A stretch of DNA of 64,000 nt from Bradyrhizobium sp. 141 (GCF_023074055.1 NZ_JADPKR010000057.1:27226-91225); one strand, 5' to 3'; positions 1-10,763 are shown, counted from the first letter of the stretch. The notes: generated by a model from the sequence alone, not told the origin. Program-made: numbers and translations.

Positions 1-249
1 GAAGCCTACGAGCGCGAAGAGATTGCAGGCGCAAAGCGCGAGTTGCCTCTGCCACACGTCGAGGCGCTTACCGCGGTTGCCGGGTCACAGACGCAGCAGC
101 CCCGCTTTCGAAGCGACGGGAGCAGGATGCGCGGAAGGCCTCAGATCGCGAAGACCAGTGCGAAGCCGCCTGCCGAGACAATCAGCAAAGGCCGCGCCGA
201 AGCTTAGGTTCTCAATTTTGAGTGCACGCAACGCGTCAAAGGATAAGCA

Positions 250-441
250 ATGACGTCTCCACGAACGGTAGAAGCGCTCGCATCTATGGCAAAGATAGAA
301 CACATCATTCGGAAATTTCGGGAGGTCATCGATACAGACAGCTCCATCCCCTCAAATTTGCGGGGTACGCTGCACACAACACTCGATAAGCATCTTCTCG
401 CTGCAAAAAAGCAGATTGTCGACGATTCCGGAATCCACTAG
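250..441 (+). CDS. small hypothetical protein (63 aa)
   Basis: An open frame encodes a 63-residue, charged, probably helical protein with no signal peptide or membrane segment. The ATG is preceded by an AAAGGA-like ribosome binding site five bases upstream, which is why I keep it as a possible gene. The surrounding 4 kb is mostly decayed coding sequence, so it may be a surviving short gene or the N-terminus of something lost. I do not recognise the family and assign no function. Confidence 0.4.
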   Translation: MTSPRTVEALASMAKIEHIIRKFREVIDTDSSIPSNLRGTLHTTLDKHLLAAKKQIVDDSGIH

Positions 442-775
442 GTGCTCTCATGCCGCTACGCGCTGAGAGCTGCCGACGCTCCCAAACCTCGGAGGCGGCG
501 TCATCTTGCGGGCCCGGGGTGCCGATGGTTCACCCGTACTTATACCGATGGCGACGACGAGTTCGTGAGCCACGGCTTACGCTTTTTGGCTCAGTCCTGC
601 GCGAAGGCCCTGATGCCCGGAGTGCCTCAGGATCGTAGGGACAACGTCCCTGGAATACGGTCGGTTTCTGACGGCTGAAGTGCGCAACTACTATCTGGAT
701 GATATCGCCACAACGAAAACGCGGAAAACCGAACACCTTCCGAGGCAGATTATGAGGGGCCAGTTTTCTTCCGAG

Positions 776-1275
776 ATGCGCAATGTTCCGTCAATTCAAG
801 CGACAGAGTTCAGGCAAGCCATGCAAAATCTGCCGAGTGGCGTCGCCATCGTAACGACGGGAACGGCCGTCGGGCGGCGTGGTCTGACGCTCAGTTCTGT
901 GACTTCGATCTGCATGGAGCCGCCCTGCGTGGTGGTCGGTATTAATGCCAGTTCCGAAACGCATGACGCGATATTCGCCAGACGCAGCTTTGGAGTGAGT
1001 CTTCTCGGCGGCGCCAGGAGGACCTCGCGTTGCGCTTTGGCGGCCGGGAAGGTGTGAAAGGTCACCAGCGTTTCGATATCGCGCCATGGAGTCAGGGGCT
1101 CCTCGACGTACCGCTTCTGCGAAGCGCACCTTGCGCGCTCGAGTGCGTTTTGCACGATCACAAGGTGATTGGCACGCATACCATCTTTGTCGGACGAATT
1201 ATCGCGACTCGGCTAGCTCATGGCAGTCCATTGATCAACTTTCGGGGCGCGCTTCGAACCTTACCGCATGATTGA
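776..1275 (+). pseudogene. flavin reductase-like (HpaC/NtaB type) pseudogene
   Basis: Two frames together give a flavin reductase-like domain protein, the FMN-binding split-barrel family that supplies reduced flavin to two-component monooxygenases. The first frame (from ATG 776 to about 1020) has the typical start region FRQAMQNLPSGVAIVTT and the segment TSICMEPPCVVVGIN. The second frame (from about 1030 to 1275) continues with the C-terminal barrel, including CALECVLHDHKVIGTH and a final ring of residues typical of the family. A deletion and frameshift near 1020-1040 separate them, so no full protein is made. Known in the family: partner monooxygenases are usually adjacent, but none is visible here. 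Confidence 0.75.
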
Positions 1276-1949
1276 GTGCCGCTTGCGCACGTTACCGCTG
1301 CTCGAGACGAACAGCGGCTAGATGCGTTCGTGGGGAATCCGAGACATGATCATAGAATATGCCTGAAAGGGGCTTTCAACTGCTCGACCCCTAGACTTTG
1401 GCGGGTTCAAGCTCGTATTGAAGGGCCCACTGTCCCCCACACCTGCAGCCTTAAGAGGGAGCACTTTCGTTGACCAAGACCACGCGCTGATTCCTATTGG
1501 CTTGGTGCCTACGCTACCCGGACGTCCCAAAGACCGCGAAAACTGTGAAGCAGCCTACAACACGATGGTTGCAAGCGCCCGCAAGCGCGGCTGGATCGAC
1601 GTTAGTTCACATGCAATACGCGCGACGCACAAAGACACTTCTGACATGAAAAGCTACAACTCACATGGGAAATGGCGCACTTGACCATGTCGTGCAATTG
1701 TCTTTGCGTGATTTTGGATCAACACCTACCAGCCTTAATAGCACCGTTACCATCGACTGGCGTGTAGCATCGTTGCCGCGAAATGAGATCACACTTCACA
1801 GACACCTACGACCGACAAGTTGGCGAGCCTGATGATTACCGCGCTAGATCATGATCTGATTGAGTGGAACCGCACCACGAACTCGTGCGCGCGATAAAGG
1901 CTGAAACCTACAGGCGTCGATGACAGCCATTCCCAAAACCCCATTTTAA
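1276..1949. other. no identifiable intact gene
   Basis: This stretch contains a plus-strand open frame of 88 codons (1418-1684) with protein-like composition (for example ENCEAAYNTMVASARKRGW), which looks like a piece of a larger decayed enzyme that I cannot name. Upstream in the same frame the text is also protein-like (DFGGFKLVLKGPLSPTP). No start site, promoter or repeat stands out in the rest. Confidence 0.4.
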
Positions 1950-2790
1950 GCAGCCTCAATCCTCGACGGCATTCGCCGCTTGGTCGAAATCGGTCGCCGG
2001 TCTGGGCGCATCGGATATCGCGCCCGCCGGGCAGCTTGGACCGGAGACGGTTGCAGCGATCGTTTGCTGGCGCGCTCCTCCGGGGAACAGGAGGCGCCTG
2101 GCATCGTGGTGCCGAGCCATTTCGACACAGTCCATCCGATCGGCTTCGTCGAGCGGCTGCCATTCAAGATCGAGGGGGAGAGCGCGTTTGGGCAGGAATC
2201 TACGACATGAAGTGCGGCGGCTATCTCTCCTATCATGCCTTTCCGGCAAGTTCGCACCAACGGCGCGCGCTCACCGTTCGGCGGTGCTCCAGTTCTACTT
2301 ATCTTACGAAGAGATCGGCAGCCCGACCTCGGGCGCGCAGATAAAGCCGAGGGCGCAACGCCAATTATGTGCTAGTGACAGAGTTGGCGCGCGATGGCGG
2401 CAAGATCGTCACCGGATGCAAGATCTCGCGCGTTTCGAGCCGTTCATCACGAACGTGCCGTGGCATGCCGGCCATTTCGGTCGCGAAGGAGCTCGTGCCA
2501 AGGATCCTCGGGCTGACATCGCGCACCCAGGCCGTCAGTGTCAAGGCGGACGCAGAACTTAACCGCCCCCCTATGAGAAGTGAAACGCCGGAGCTGCGCT
2601 CTTCTATCATGCCAAACCCTTGCCGCCGGGCTCGGCTTCGATTTGGTCGACGTCCGGCCGCGTTTCCGACGGCGATTTTATCGCCTCGCATCGCAAGACT
2701 CGACGGCCTCGGTGTGATGGCAAGGGCGCGCATATCCACCATGAGCAGCTCTACATTTCGTTAGTTGAACCGCGTGGGCGGCTATAGCAT
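1950..2790 (+). pseudogene. M20-family metallopeptidase (glutamate carboxypeptidase-like) pseudogene
   Basis: Pieces of an M20 zinc peptidase are spread over at least three frames. The first metal-ligand motif SHFDTVHP (about 2112-2135) is followed in another frame by GIYDMKCGGYLSYHAF, which carries the second ligand Asp, and then by YEEIGSPTSGAQI with the catalytic Glu motif. Later frames give VTELARDGGKIVTGCK and, near the end, DGLGVMARA with a following HTMHEQ-like segment seen only out of frame. Several single-base indels and at least one internal deletion destroy the gene. Family members hydrolyse C-terminal amino acids such as glutamate from peptides or folate analogues. Assignment to the family is firm; the substrate is unknown. 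Confidence 0.75.
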
Positions 2791-4045
2791 CGGCTTTACC
2801 AGACGCTGCGATGATTGCTGCGCGACGCGATATCTGCCATCGCCATTTGCCGCCGTACGGCGGCGCGCTCGCGCATTCGCGCGGCTCGTTCTTCACGGCA
2901 GGCGCCGCTAGCTGGGGTGCATCTCGTGAATTGCGTTGGCGGACAAAGGCACGCCATGGCGTGAGGGTCGAGTGCGGAAGACGTGGTACTGTGTATTTCT
3001 CGGTTGCGGCCACTAACTAAGCTTGGCATCGCGAGCTCTTCCACTTTTCCTATCGGCGTTGCCCGGTGAGCCTCGGAAAAATTTGATCCAGCGACAAGTC
3101 CAAGGGGCTTGAATCGCACGTAACGTTAAATTGTATGATCTCAAGGTACACCAGTCTCGGGCTGATCGAGATAAGGATTGCGAATGTTCGAGCATGTCAG
3201 AATCGCACCGCACCGTCTTACCTCGATCATCGCGACAGTGCGGCTTGCGGGTGGTCCTGATGGGCTCGACAATCTACGGGCGGCACCATACGCCTTCTTT
3301 GATTCACATCGCTGGAGAGCTGGTCAATTCAGAGGACGTCAACGTCACCCCTACCGCACTGTGCGGCTCCCATTGCAGATTGGAAACCGAGTTCCTCCGC
3401 GGGCCGGGACACCCGTGGAGATCAGTTGAACCAAGGAGTTTTTGGTTGTGTTCGTTCAGCCCGCTTGGAGCTCGCACGGCACCATCATCTCGGAAATGCA
3501 CGACGGTCGATCCGACCTCCGATGGTTCCAATCGGCTTAGGCGGCTAATGTCGGTCGGCATGACCGGCGCGACAATCGCGAAAGATTGCTTCGCATTTCG
3601 GGGCAGCACGATGAAAAACCCCGACGGTGTCAAGAACGTTCTGTTGGTCGACCACACTGAAGGTCAATGCCGAGCCATAGTCGGCTTCAAAGATGGAAAT
3701 TCCAGATCTCCCTATATGTGCGGTGAGCTTGTAAGTCGGAACCCTGAAGAAGATAACGTCATGGTGCGCTTATCACTACGCGCAGATGCACGCCAGCGCT
3801 GTCGGACAAAACGGAGCCCGTGACGACGCGCCTACGCCTTTACGCTTTAAGAGATTTACATCGAGCCCGGGCTGATGACGTCGTCAAGACCGTATGCTTC
3901 CGACTGAGATCGCTTGACTGCTCGCGTGCCTGAAGGCCATCCGATGTGATCTGATCGCGATCGAGAGCTTCCAAACGGCTCAGGAGGTCAGGGGTTTAAG
4001 CAGTTTTGCAAGTACGTAGCGAACCTGAGCGAAAAGGGGACAAAG
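2791..4045. other. decayed coding region, family not recognised
   Basis: Two plus-strand frames (3131-3823 and 3178-3429) overlap and both look partly protein-like, as expected for a gene broken by frameshifts; the segment RLAGGPDGLDNLRAAPYAFFDS at 3240-3310 is the most protein-like. I cannot assign a family. A plus-strand AAGGGGA Shine-Dalgarno at 4034-4040 belongs to the next gene. Confidence 0.35.
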
Positions 4046-5578
4046 GTGGATCTTTGCACACTGATTGAGCGTAACGCGTCGTTTGCTCCCGACAAACCCG
4101 CGATCCACTTCGACGGGGGCACCCTAAGCTACGCCGCCTTCACTCAAAGGATCGAGCAAATCGTTCGTGCTCTAAAACACCAGCTCGGCATCGAGAGAGG
4201 CGACCGCGTTGCGATCCTTGGCCTCAACCGGCCCGACTACCTGGCCCTGCTCTATGCCTGCGCGCGACTCGGCGCGATGCTCGTTCCATTAAATTGGCGG
4301 CTTACGGTCGCGGAACAGTTGTTCATCCTCTCCGACGCCCGTCCCAAAGTGCTAGCTCTAGAACAGGCCTTTGATGCGCTGCTACCAGCTCTGGCGGGGC
4401 AATTGCCCGATACCTTTGTTGCCGGGTTGGACTTTTCGCCTCTCGGCGGAAGTAAGTGGGACTGCCTGGTAGACCAGGGCCGAGGCGACGATCGCAATCA
4501 GCACACGGACCTGTCTTGCCCGCTTCTGATTGTCTATACTTCGGGTACCACAGGGCGGCCGAAAGGCGCTGTGCTGCGTCAAGAAGCGTTGCTGTGGAAT
4601 GGAGTTATGAGTCAGCACATGCATAACCTCGGCTCGACCGATCATGTCCTGACGGTCTTGCCGCTGTTTCACGTTGGCGGCCTGAATATCCAGACCACGC
4701 CCGCGTTGCATCACGGCGCGACCGTCACCATTCACACGCGATTTACGCCCGAGGCGACGCTTGCTGCGATCGAACGCGACAGACCTACGCTAGCAGCGTT
4801 GGTGCCTGCCATGATGCAAGTCCTAACCGACCATCCTCAGTGGCGGACGACGGACCTCTCCTCACTGAAGGCAATTTGCACCGGTTCAACGATGGTCCCG
4901 CAGCACCTTATCGAACGCTTTGTCGCGCGTGGGGTGCCAGTGCTGCAGGTTTACGGTTCGACCGAGACCTGCCCTATTGCTGTGTATACGAGGCTCGGCG
5001 GCGATCTTACGCGTAAGGGCTCGAGCGGCTTGCCCGGCCTATGCTGCGAAGCGGCTATTCTCGATGATACCGGCAACAAGTTGCAGGCAGGCAGCCCGGG
5101 CGAGATCGCCGTACGGGGCCCCAATGTCTTCAGCGGGTATTGGGGCGCTCAACAAGCAACGCGCGAGCCTTTGCACAACGGCTGGTATCTCACCGGTGAC
5201 ATCGGCCGCCGCGATGCCGATGGATACTTTTGGGTTCATGATCGCAAAAGGAACCTGATCATTTCCGGTGGAGAAAATATCTACCCGGCGGAAGTAGAGC
5301 GCGCGCTCAGGGAGCATCCCGATGTCGCAGACTGCGCCGTTGTCGGTCGACCCGATCCGCGCTGGGATGAGGTGCCGATCGCTTATGTGATCAGGCGGCC
5401 GGGGGTTCGGCTTGACGCGGAAGCACTAACGGCGCATGCAGGCTCGCAGCTCGCCCGCTTTAAGGTGCCGCGCGAAATTATTTTCACGGAAGAATTGCCA
5501 CGAACGGCGTTGGGCAAGATCCAACATTTCGCGCTGAAGGGGCTTACACGATCAAGCCAGCACAACGACGGCGACTGA
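4046..5578 (+). CDS. class I adenylate-forming acyl-CoA synthetase (AMP-binding)
   Basis: This intact 510-residue protein activates a carboxylic acid as acyl-adenylate and then forms the CoA thioester, in the cytoplasm. The P-loop motif YTSGTTGRPKGAV is at residues 164-176, the adenine-binding YGSTET at 303-308, the TGD motif at 383-385, the hinge region DRKRNLIISGGENIYP around 399-414, and the catalytic lysine motif LPRTALGKIQ near the C-terminus. The length matches medium/long-chain fatty acid ligases and related CoA ligases. The GTG start at 4046 is chosen because AAGGGGA lies six bases upstream and the N-terminus aligns with the family. It is one of the few undamaged genes in the first 18 kb. 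The substrate cannot be read from sequence; a fatty, aromatic or dicarboxylic acid are all possible. Confidence 0.9.
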   Translation: MDLCTLIERNASFAPDKPAIHFDGGTLSYAAFTQRIEQIVRALKHQLGIERGDRVAILGLNRPDYLALLYACARLGAMLVPLNWRLTVAEQLFILSDARPKVLALEQAFDALLPALAGQLPDTFVAGLDFSPLGGSKWDCLVDQGRGDDRNQHTDLSCPLLIVYTSGTTGRPKGAVLRQEALLWNGVMSQHMHNLGSTDHVLTVLPLFHVGGLNIQTTPALHHGATVTIHTRFTPEATLAAIERDRPTLAALVPAMMQVLTDHPQWRTTDLSSLKAICTGSTMVPQHLIERFVARGVPVLQVYGSTETCPIAVYTRLGGDLTRKGSSGLPGLCCEAAILDDTGNKLQAGSPGEIAVRGPNVFSGYWGAQQATREPLHNGWYLTGDIGRRDADGYFWVHDRKRNLIISGGENIYPAEVERALREHPDVADCAVVGRPDPRWDEVPIAYVIRRPGVRLDAEALTAHAGSQLARFKVPREIIFTEELPRTALGKIQHFALKGLTRSSQHNDGD

Positions 5579-6918
5579 AGATTTCGATCGGGTTTGGCAT
5601 TTCCTTTACCCCGCAGGCGTGGCCGCTGAGGGCCGCGAAAACCCCACGGGTCACCGCGTCTATGCGAACACGGCAGCTGTCATGGTCGGCGCCTTTCCGT
5701 CGAATAACGTTGACCCGAAGTCGCTGATGCCGCGGATCCTCATTATGAATGCCGGTACCGCGCAAATGTCGGGCTCTGATCTGGCGACAACCCAACTTTC
5801 GCTTGCCTCCAAGTCGGCTTGGTCTCCGTGTGGTTTGCACAGGAGGGAGATAGGGGGCCCGACCACAGTCCGGGTTTGGTAAGTCAAGGATTCGCCGACT
5901 GATATCTCTGGATGCTCGCGCAGTTTGGAAGGAGAAGCACTAGAACGCGTCATTTGAACCTCAGAAACGGGAGAGAACGCTGCATGGACGAGAAGGCAAG
6001 AGAGCTCAACAGAGCGGCACTCACAGGCGCTTCTCGGCCCATGCGCCTCCTTCTCGGTCTGCAGAGCAGACCGCCGAGCTGCACGACGCCAGAGTTGGCA
6101 TGGTTCGGAATGTCTGTTGAAATGCTGCTGGCGGCATACATTGCCATCCTCTCACCGAATATCGCGATTTACATCTCCTGCGCTTTGAACTTGCCAATTA
6201 GATCGCAAATGCCGTTGCTGTCGACGGTTCGCACGAGACGTCGTCCATGCCTTCACAGGTGCCGCACTCTTCCAGAAAGTTAATATAGAGGTGCTGAGCC
6301 GGAGCGACGTCGCCAGTTGGGGTACCCGTCCTCACTCAGCCGATATTCCGATCGTCCATCCCATCTCCGTTTTTGGCTCCTCGACGCCGCCGGCGCCCGC
6401 GTCAGTTAGAGCTTTGCCCGTGTTGCTGCCGGCGTATTTTGGGACGTGATCGAACTGCCCCTGCCGTCTTTGGGAGCACGATTTGTATCAATCTTCCTTT
6501 AAACCGATGAGTAGCGCGCCATTCGAGCCCGTCCGGGTTCAAAAGGAGATCGCTCTTGCGAGCCTGCGTGGACGCTCGCCCTTGACGAGTGCTTGCAGCA
6601 ATCCCCGTACCAGCGCCTTGCTGAATAAAGCTTCTGATTATGCCCGGAAAAATTAGCGACCTGTCGATCGCGCAAGGCGTCTTGAACCTGGCCTGATTTG
6701 TTCGGCAGTCCGAAACCGCACAACAAGCGCCGGCCTCATAGTGTTAGCCTCGGACATTGCTGTTGAGGAGCATGCGCCGAAGCTGGAACGCGGCCTCATT
6801 TTAATCGGACCGCATCGACCCGGGCCGAGAGTGCGAGATGGTCGTTACCGCTCTCACAGCACGGAAAGCGATTATGCTTGATCCAAGATCAGGGCGTTAA
6901 GGGTCACGGCGAGATTGG
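5579..6918. other. intergenic/decayed region without identifiable gene
   Basis: Short plus-strand frames at 5619-5882 and 5912-6283 have protein-like stretches (VYANTAAVMVGAFPSNN; MDEKARELNRAALTGASRP) and may be pieces of one decayed gene running downstream of the acyl-CoA synthetase. No family could be assigned. The rest (about 6290-6918) shows nothing I can support. Confidence 0.35.
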
Positions 6919-7470
6919 TCACCAGCATGCCAACGATCCCATTGGTAAAATGAAACCGGCTTTGACTCGGTCCAAAACAACTACAGTCTCGAGGCGCTTC
7001 ATATCTGGATTTTCCTTTATCAAGCGTCGGGTGAAATGCTCGTACTCTTCCATATTATTTGCAGTCACCAACAGGATGAAATCAGTTTGGCCAGTGACGT
7101 AAAATCCGCTCATCACCTCCGTCATAGTGCGGATCCCCCGCTTAAAGCGATCAATGATGTCGGCGCGATCGCGCTCAAAGAAAGTGAGGACCAGCATAGT
7201 CAAGCTTCGGCCGATCGCCCTTGGCGAAATGATTGAAACGTCTGATTCTATCACGCCCTCCTTTCGTAGGCGCTTTAGTCGGCGCTGAACTCCGGATGCA
7301 GATAGGCCAACTTTCGCGCCGAGTTCTTCACTGCTTAGGCGATTGTTGCGTTGAACGAGATCAAGAAGACGAGCATCGATTGTGTCGATTTCTATGGCTG
7401 CATTGCGGACTGTCGAGCGCGACCGCCTCGTCCAAGCATGCGACATAGTCCCATTGAGCGTCCCGGTCAT
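6919..7470 (-). CDS. Lrp/AsnC-family transcriptional regulator
   Basis: This 183-residue protein has the Lrp/AsnC layout: an N-terminal helix-turn-helix (about residues 28-75, including LLDLVQRNNRLSSEELGAKVGLS and SGVQRRLKRLRKEGVI) followed by an alpha/beta ligand-binding RAM domain (about 85-165) with the segment VMSGFYVTGQTDFILLV. Family members bind DNA as octamers or dimers of dimers and respond to amino acids. ATG 7470 is preferred over the TTG two codons upstream because a strong AGGAGG site (7478-7483) sits seven bases before it. It is divergent from nothing intact; the adjacent DapA-family gene (7743-8500) is a pseudogene on the same strand. An amino-acid catabolic target is likely but unproven. 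Confidence 0.9.
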   Translation of the reverse strand: MTGTLNGTMSHAWTRRSRSTVRNAAIEIDTIDARLLDLVQRNNRLSSEELGAKVGLSASGVQRRLKRLRKEGVIESDVSIISPRAIGRSLTMLVLTFFERDRADIIDRFKRGIRTMTEVMSGFYVTGQTDFILLVTANNMEEYEHFTRRLIKENPDMKRLETVVVLDRVKAGFILPMGSLACW

Positions 7471-7742
7471 CTCCAAACCTCCTCCCTAGCACCTCTACGA
7501 ATGTACGTCTTCAGCTGACAATGCGCGCACTGACGAGTTGAAAGCTCAAACCTTATCGGGGACAGCTAACCACCGGTTCGGGGCTTGTGCGCGCCCGGTC
7601 GGCTTGCGTCGCCTCTCCTAATTCCAATAAGCCGCTAAAGCTCTTTTCCTCACGGCGCTGTTTGTGGGGGTGAATTTCCTTCAGCTATGTCACATCGCGC
7701 CCGTGGCGGCGCGCAGGCCACACTGGCGGTTCTCGAAACCGA

Positions 7743-8500
7743 TTAATGACAGCACTCTTCCATAGGCAGGACGGCTTCCCGCCGGCGTCCCGTCGTGTGA
7801 TGATCGATCACTGGACGCAATAGATCAGGAAGCAGCGCGCCCGGTATCGTCCCGCTCGCACCAGCATCGAGATCTGGCATCATTGTAATGGCTTCCTCTC
7901 CGTCGAAGGGGCCTAGGATTGCCTCTCCTCCGGCGTCAGTCAACGTCCGCGGCTTCGCCGCGGCAAACGGCACCTCGATATTGAAATAACTAAAGCGCGG
8001 CATCTCCCGGGCAAGGCGCACCAGAAACGACATTGTTAACGTCACGCCACTGAGCAGCGCATTCAGGACCAGGATCGAAATCTTGGCCGCATCTGCGACA
8101 CGGCCGAAACGATCGAACATCGAGGGCGCGTCTGCGTTGAGGCTCACGCCGAGATAGGGCGGCATCAGCATCAGAAGGCTTGCGCCACGCGCGGCCGCAT
8201 AGCGGGCGCGCTCGATTGCAAATTGCGTGCTGAAATGTTTGCATGTGATCATGACCGCCTTGCGACTACCCACATGAGCCAGGACAAATCAACCAATATA
8301 TCGCACTCCTGCTCCGATAACAGGAACTGCTCGGAACAATGAGCCAGAATGCAGATCCCATCGACGCGCTCGTCGATCATGCATTCGAGCACGCGGCGCT
8401 GCCCTCAAGGGCAAGAACTCCGGTTTCCGTGAAAGCCGGTGCGACTGGGAAGAGTCGGCTATAGGCGTATTTCCATGCATTTGGCATGAGCAGGCGTCCA
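7743..8500 (-). pseudogene. DapA/NAL-family aldolase pseudogene
   Basis: The main frame (8273 to 7743) shows the dihydrodipicolinate synthase/N-acetylneuraminate lyase TIM barrel: ERARYAAARGASLLMLMPP, DAAKISILVLNALLSGVTL, SYFNIEVPFAAAK (the region of the Schiff-base lysine, here replaced by Asn in the position expected in Y-x-K-x-E) and GGEAILGPFDGEEAI. Another frame between 8290 and 8400 carries the preceding strand (RRVLECMIDERVDGICILAH followed by SEQFLLSEQE), so a frameshift near 8280 separates it from the rest. The N-terminal third is also out of frame. The lost catalytic lysine and the frameshift both argue for a dead gene. Confidence 0.75.
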
Positions 8501-9416
8501 ACAAGCAGATGTCCTTGACGGTCAGATGTCTTTGGGCTCGCTCAGGTCATCAAGAACATTCGATGCCTCGAACGGATAATAGGATTCGAGAATGGTCCTC
8601 GCAGTGTTCGCCGCCTGCAACCGAAAGGCCGAACTGATCATCGGGCGTCCAGCCATCTGCTGCGAAGACTTCGTAGTTATTATTCCAGAGGGTCCACCAG
8701 AAACTAAAGGCTGCGTCGGTGTAGCTCATGCCATAACCCGCTTCACTTTTCTCTTCCGATGCAGGGCATGAGCAATCCCCACGAGATCATTCCGGCTCTG
8801 CGGCAGCCTTCCGATGAGATCGGAGCGATAGAACTTTATCCCAGCGGTTGTCCGTGGATACGCGGTGTTTTTCGGTCAGCATTTTGGAGATGACTCGAAC
8901 TGTCCTGCTTCGGCCTTATGAGGCGCGGCCCTGCCCCGATCGTGATTATTCCAGATGAGGTCGCATTGGTTGCTGGCGTCCGAACTCAGCATCTGGGTAA
9001 TTTTGGGAAATATCCCTTGTAAGACGCAACCGTCTAATTCAGCTGCCAACTCAGACTTGTCGGTTTATCGCGTATCGCCGACGTGAACGGGATGATTCAC
9101 CTAACATATGCTGAGCGGTGTCTTCCGCTTGTACAGCTTTGGAAAAGCAGACGGCCTAAAGGCTCCGCGGAAAGGAAACGCTAGCGAGCTTTTGTCTCAA
9201 TCCCACGGGCTCCTCCTGCGGCCAAGGCATGCTTCTGAGCGAAGCTTGTTCTTGTTCAGGTGAGCGAAGGACACGACGCCCTATTATAGAGATCTTCAAA
9301 TTGCCGGCCGTTTCAAGGATTCGAGCGCGCTGGCGTCCGCCAGTATCAGTCCCGTGTAAATCCTTGTCCACTGGACTCCGGCTGGACACTTTCGGAATGA
9401 AGCTGAGGCATCGGCG
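8501..9416. other. decayed region, one unassigned minus-strand coding fragment
   Basis: On the minus strand at about 8720-8540 a frame reads ISYTDAAFSFWWTLWNNNYE and then FAADGWTPDDQFG, which is clearly protein-like but not assigned to a family. The remainder (8720-9416) has no frame or motif I can support. Confidence 0.35.
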
Positions 9417-9590
9417 ATGGTCAGGCGCATCAGGGACAAGACGCTCGAAAGCCGCAGTGCGCGGCTGGACAAGCCGGTGCGCAAAACGCCCGTCTTTGTA
9501 TCAATCGGACAAGGCCTGTCGATCGGTTATCGGAGGAACGAGACCGCCGGCACGTGGGTGTTTCGCAAAGCCGACGGATCGCGACTATAC
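9417..9590 (+). pseudogene. tyrosine recombinase (integrase) N-terminal remnant
   Basis: The first ~58 codons read like the arm-binding N-terminus of rhizobial phage-type integrases (DKTLESRSARLDKPVRK, then VFVSIGQGLSIGYRRNETAG and TWVFRKADG). After about 9590 the similarity stops abruptly and unrelated sequence continues in frame. The catalytic domain (Arg, His, Tyr) is absent, so the protein cannot recombine DNA. It shows that another integrative element once lay here or was broken by rearrangement. Assignment rests on recall of the family N-terminus. Confidence 0.6.
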
Positions 9591-9829
9591 GGCCCCCCGG
9601 ACACTCGGACCCCATTGTCGACTACAGCGCGGAGTGCAACCGATCTAAGCGCGTGCCATTACGAGGCCCCGATGCAAAACCACTGTCGACCTCCAAGGTC
9701 GCACCGTGCCTTTGTATCTGAATCATGACCGATCCGGGGAGAACAACCCGCAGTAAGCGATCTTAAGCCAAACTCCGTCGTGCCAGCAACGATTGACATA
9801 ATTGAAATAGTCATTACCGAAAGTCAGGA

Positions 9830-9982
9830 TCACAAGAATTGTAACCGGCAGGCCCTCGCCGATGTCTTCGATCTGCGACAGACTGTACGCCCTGGCGCCA
9901 CCCGCTCGATCGCATCGGCTGGACAGCCTGCGACCACCTCAATCTCGTGGCTAGCCACGATATCGATGATCTCTTCGCTCAT
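9830..9982 (-). pseudogene. small conserved ORF of the nif accessory block, frameshifted
   Basis: The ATG at 9982 overlaps the stop of the preceding 72-codon ORF (ATGA), a sign of translational coupling. The frame reads EEIIDIVASHEIEVVAGCPADAIER and stops after 50 codons. A different frame continues with a convincing C-terminus (EDIGEGLPVTILVILTFGND, down to about 9735), so a frameshift near 9890 probably truncated the original protein. The function is unknown. Confidence 0.5.
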
Positions 9983-10197
9983 GCCGGCGTCACAGTTTCT
10001 TGCTTGAAGGTATCAACTGCGGCCCGGGTCAGCCGAAAAACGCCACGACCACGGGACAGTGGGCGATAGGCAGAGCCGGCTCGGGCCTTGAGAACATTAA
10101 ACCATTGGTCGGGCGTGAGCCTCGCCGGGCGCTCGCTGATCTGGATCACCCTGCCATTCGGGGCGAAGCGGACGTGAATGATGATCTGCGGATTCAT
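9979..10197 (-). CDS. small hypothetical protein in the nif accessory block (72 aa)
   Basis: This short intact frame encodes a 72-residue protein starting MNPQIIIHVRFAPNGRV, basic in its C-terminal half, with no signal peptide. It follows the broken DegT aminotransferase and overlaps the next small ORF by an ATGA junction, so it appears to belong to the same minus-strand transcription unit as nifZ, DUF3024 and DUF6129. I do not know its function; its context suggests a nif-island accessory protein. Confidence 0.55.
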   Translation of the reverse strand: MNPQIIIHVRFAPNGRVIQISERPARLTPDQWFNVLKARAGSAYRPLSRGRGVFRLTRAAVDTFKQETVTPA

Positions 10198-10221
10198 ATC
10201 GTTCCCGTTTTTTTGCCAGGT

Positions 10222-10763
10222 TTAGAGACCGGTGGGCTGCTCGATTGTGACGTGTTCAGTTTCGCCCCCTTTGGGGTGGACCTCGCGCCGCGACTTGAAC
10301 TTCGCACCTGCATTGGTGCCGGGTGGCCCGTTCGGGTTGACGGCGATAATCGCCCGTGTGTTAGGCCTCATACGTACTTCGGCATTGCCTTGAGCCACGT
10401 TTCGGACCAACAGTCGATGTCGGCAAACTCCGCCCGTGCGTCCGCGAGATTGATGGCGTGGACGGCCTGAGAAACGAATAGGAGGAGGCGATTACCTCTT
10501 GCTCCCGCTCGATACTGACCGCCTTCAGGCCAAGCAGGAGCCCAATCGTGCGCTTGGAACCGCAACGTTATACTTGCGGCCAACATAGACCGCGAAAGCT
10601 CGTTCGAGCCTCTCAGTCGTCCACCGACTGGAAATTCGCTGCGAACACAATTGCGCTTCGACGGCAGAGAGTCGGCAACAATGATATCAGGATCCGAGAG
10701 CGGAATTGCATTCACCGCCTCCGCGTCATCGAGGCGATTCTCTGCAGGTCCAGTTCTGATCAT
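10222..10763 (-). pseudogene. DegT/DnrJ/EryC1/StrS aminotransferase N-terminal remnant
   Basis: Three frames combine into the N-terminal third of a fold-type I PLP aminotransferase of the DegT family. One frame gives ERLEREAFAVY-like text (exactly LERAFAVYVGRKYNVAVPSA, about 10600-10540), the next gives AVHAINLADARAEFADID (about 10460-10410), and the third gives RTRAIIAVNPNGPPG (about 10370-10320). These match the cofactor-fold order of the family. The gene is frameshifted at least twice and ends before the catalytic lysine. Its start overlaps the DUF6129 stop (ATGATC at 10763), which suggests it was once coupled to it. Family members aminate sugars or related ketones; the original role in a nif region is unknown. 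Confidence 0.6.

Noticed and set aside
3131..3823. A 230-codon plus-strand frame as a real gene
   Set aside because: It overlaps another protein-like frame, mixes basic and unrelated segments, and has no family match; more likely decayed coding sequence.
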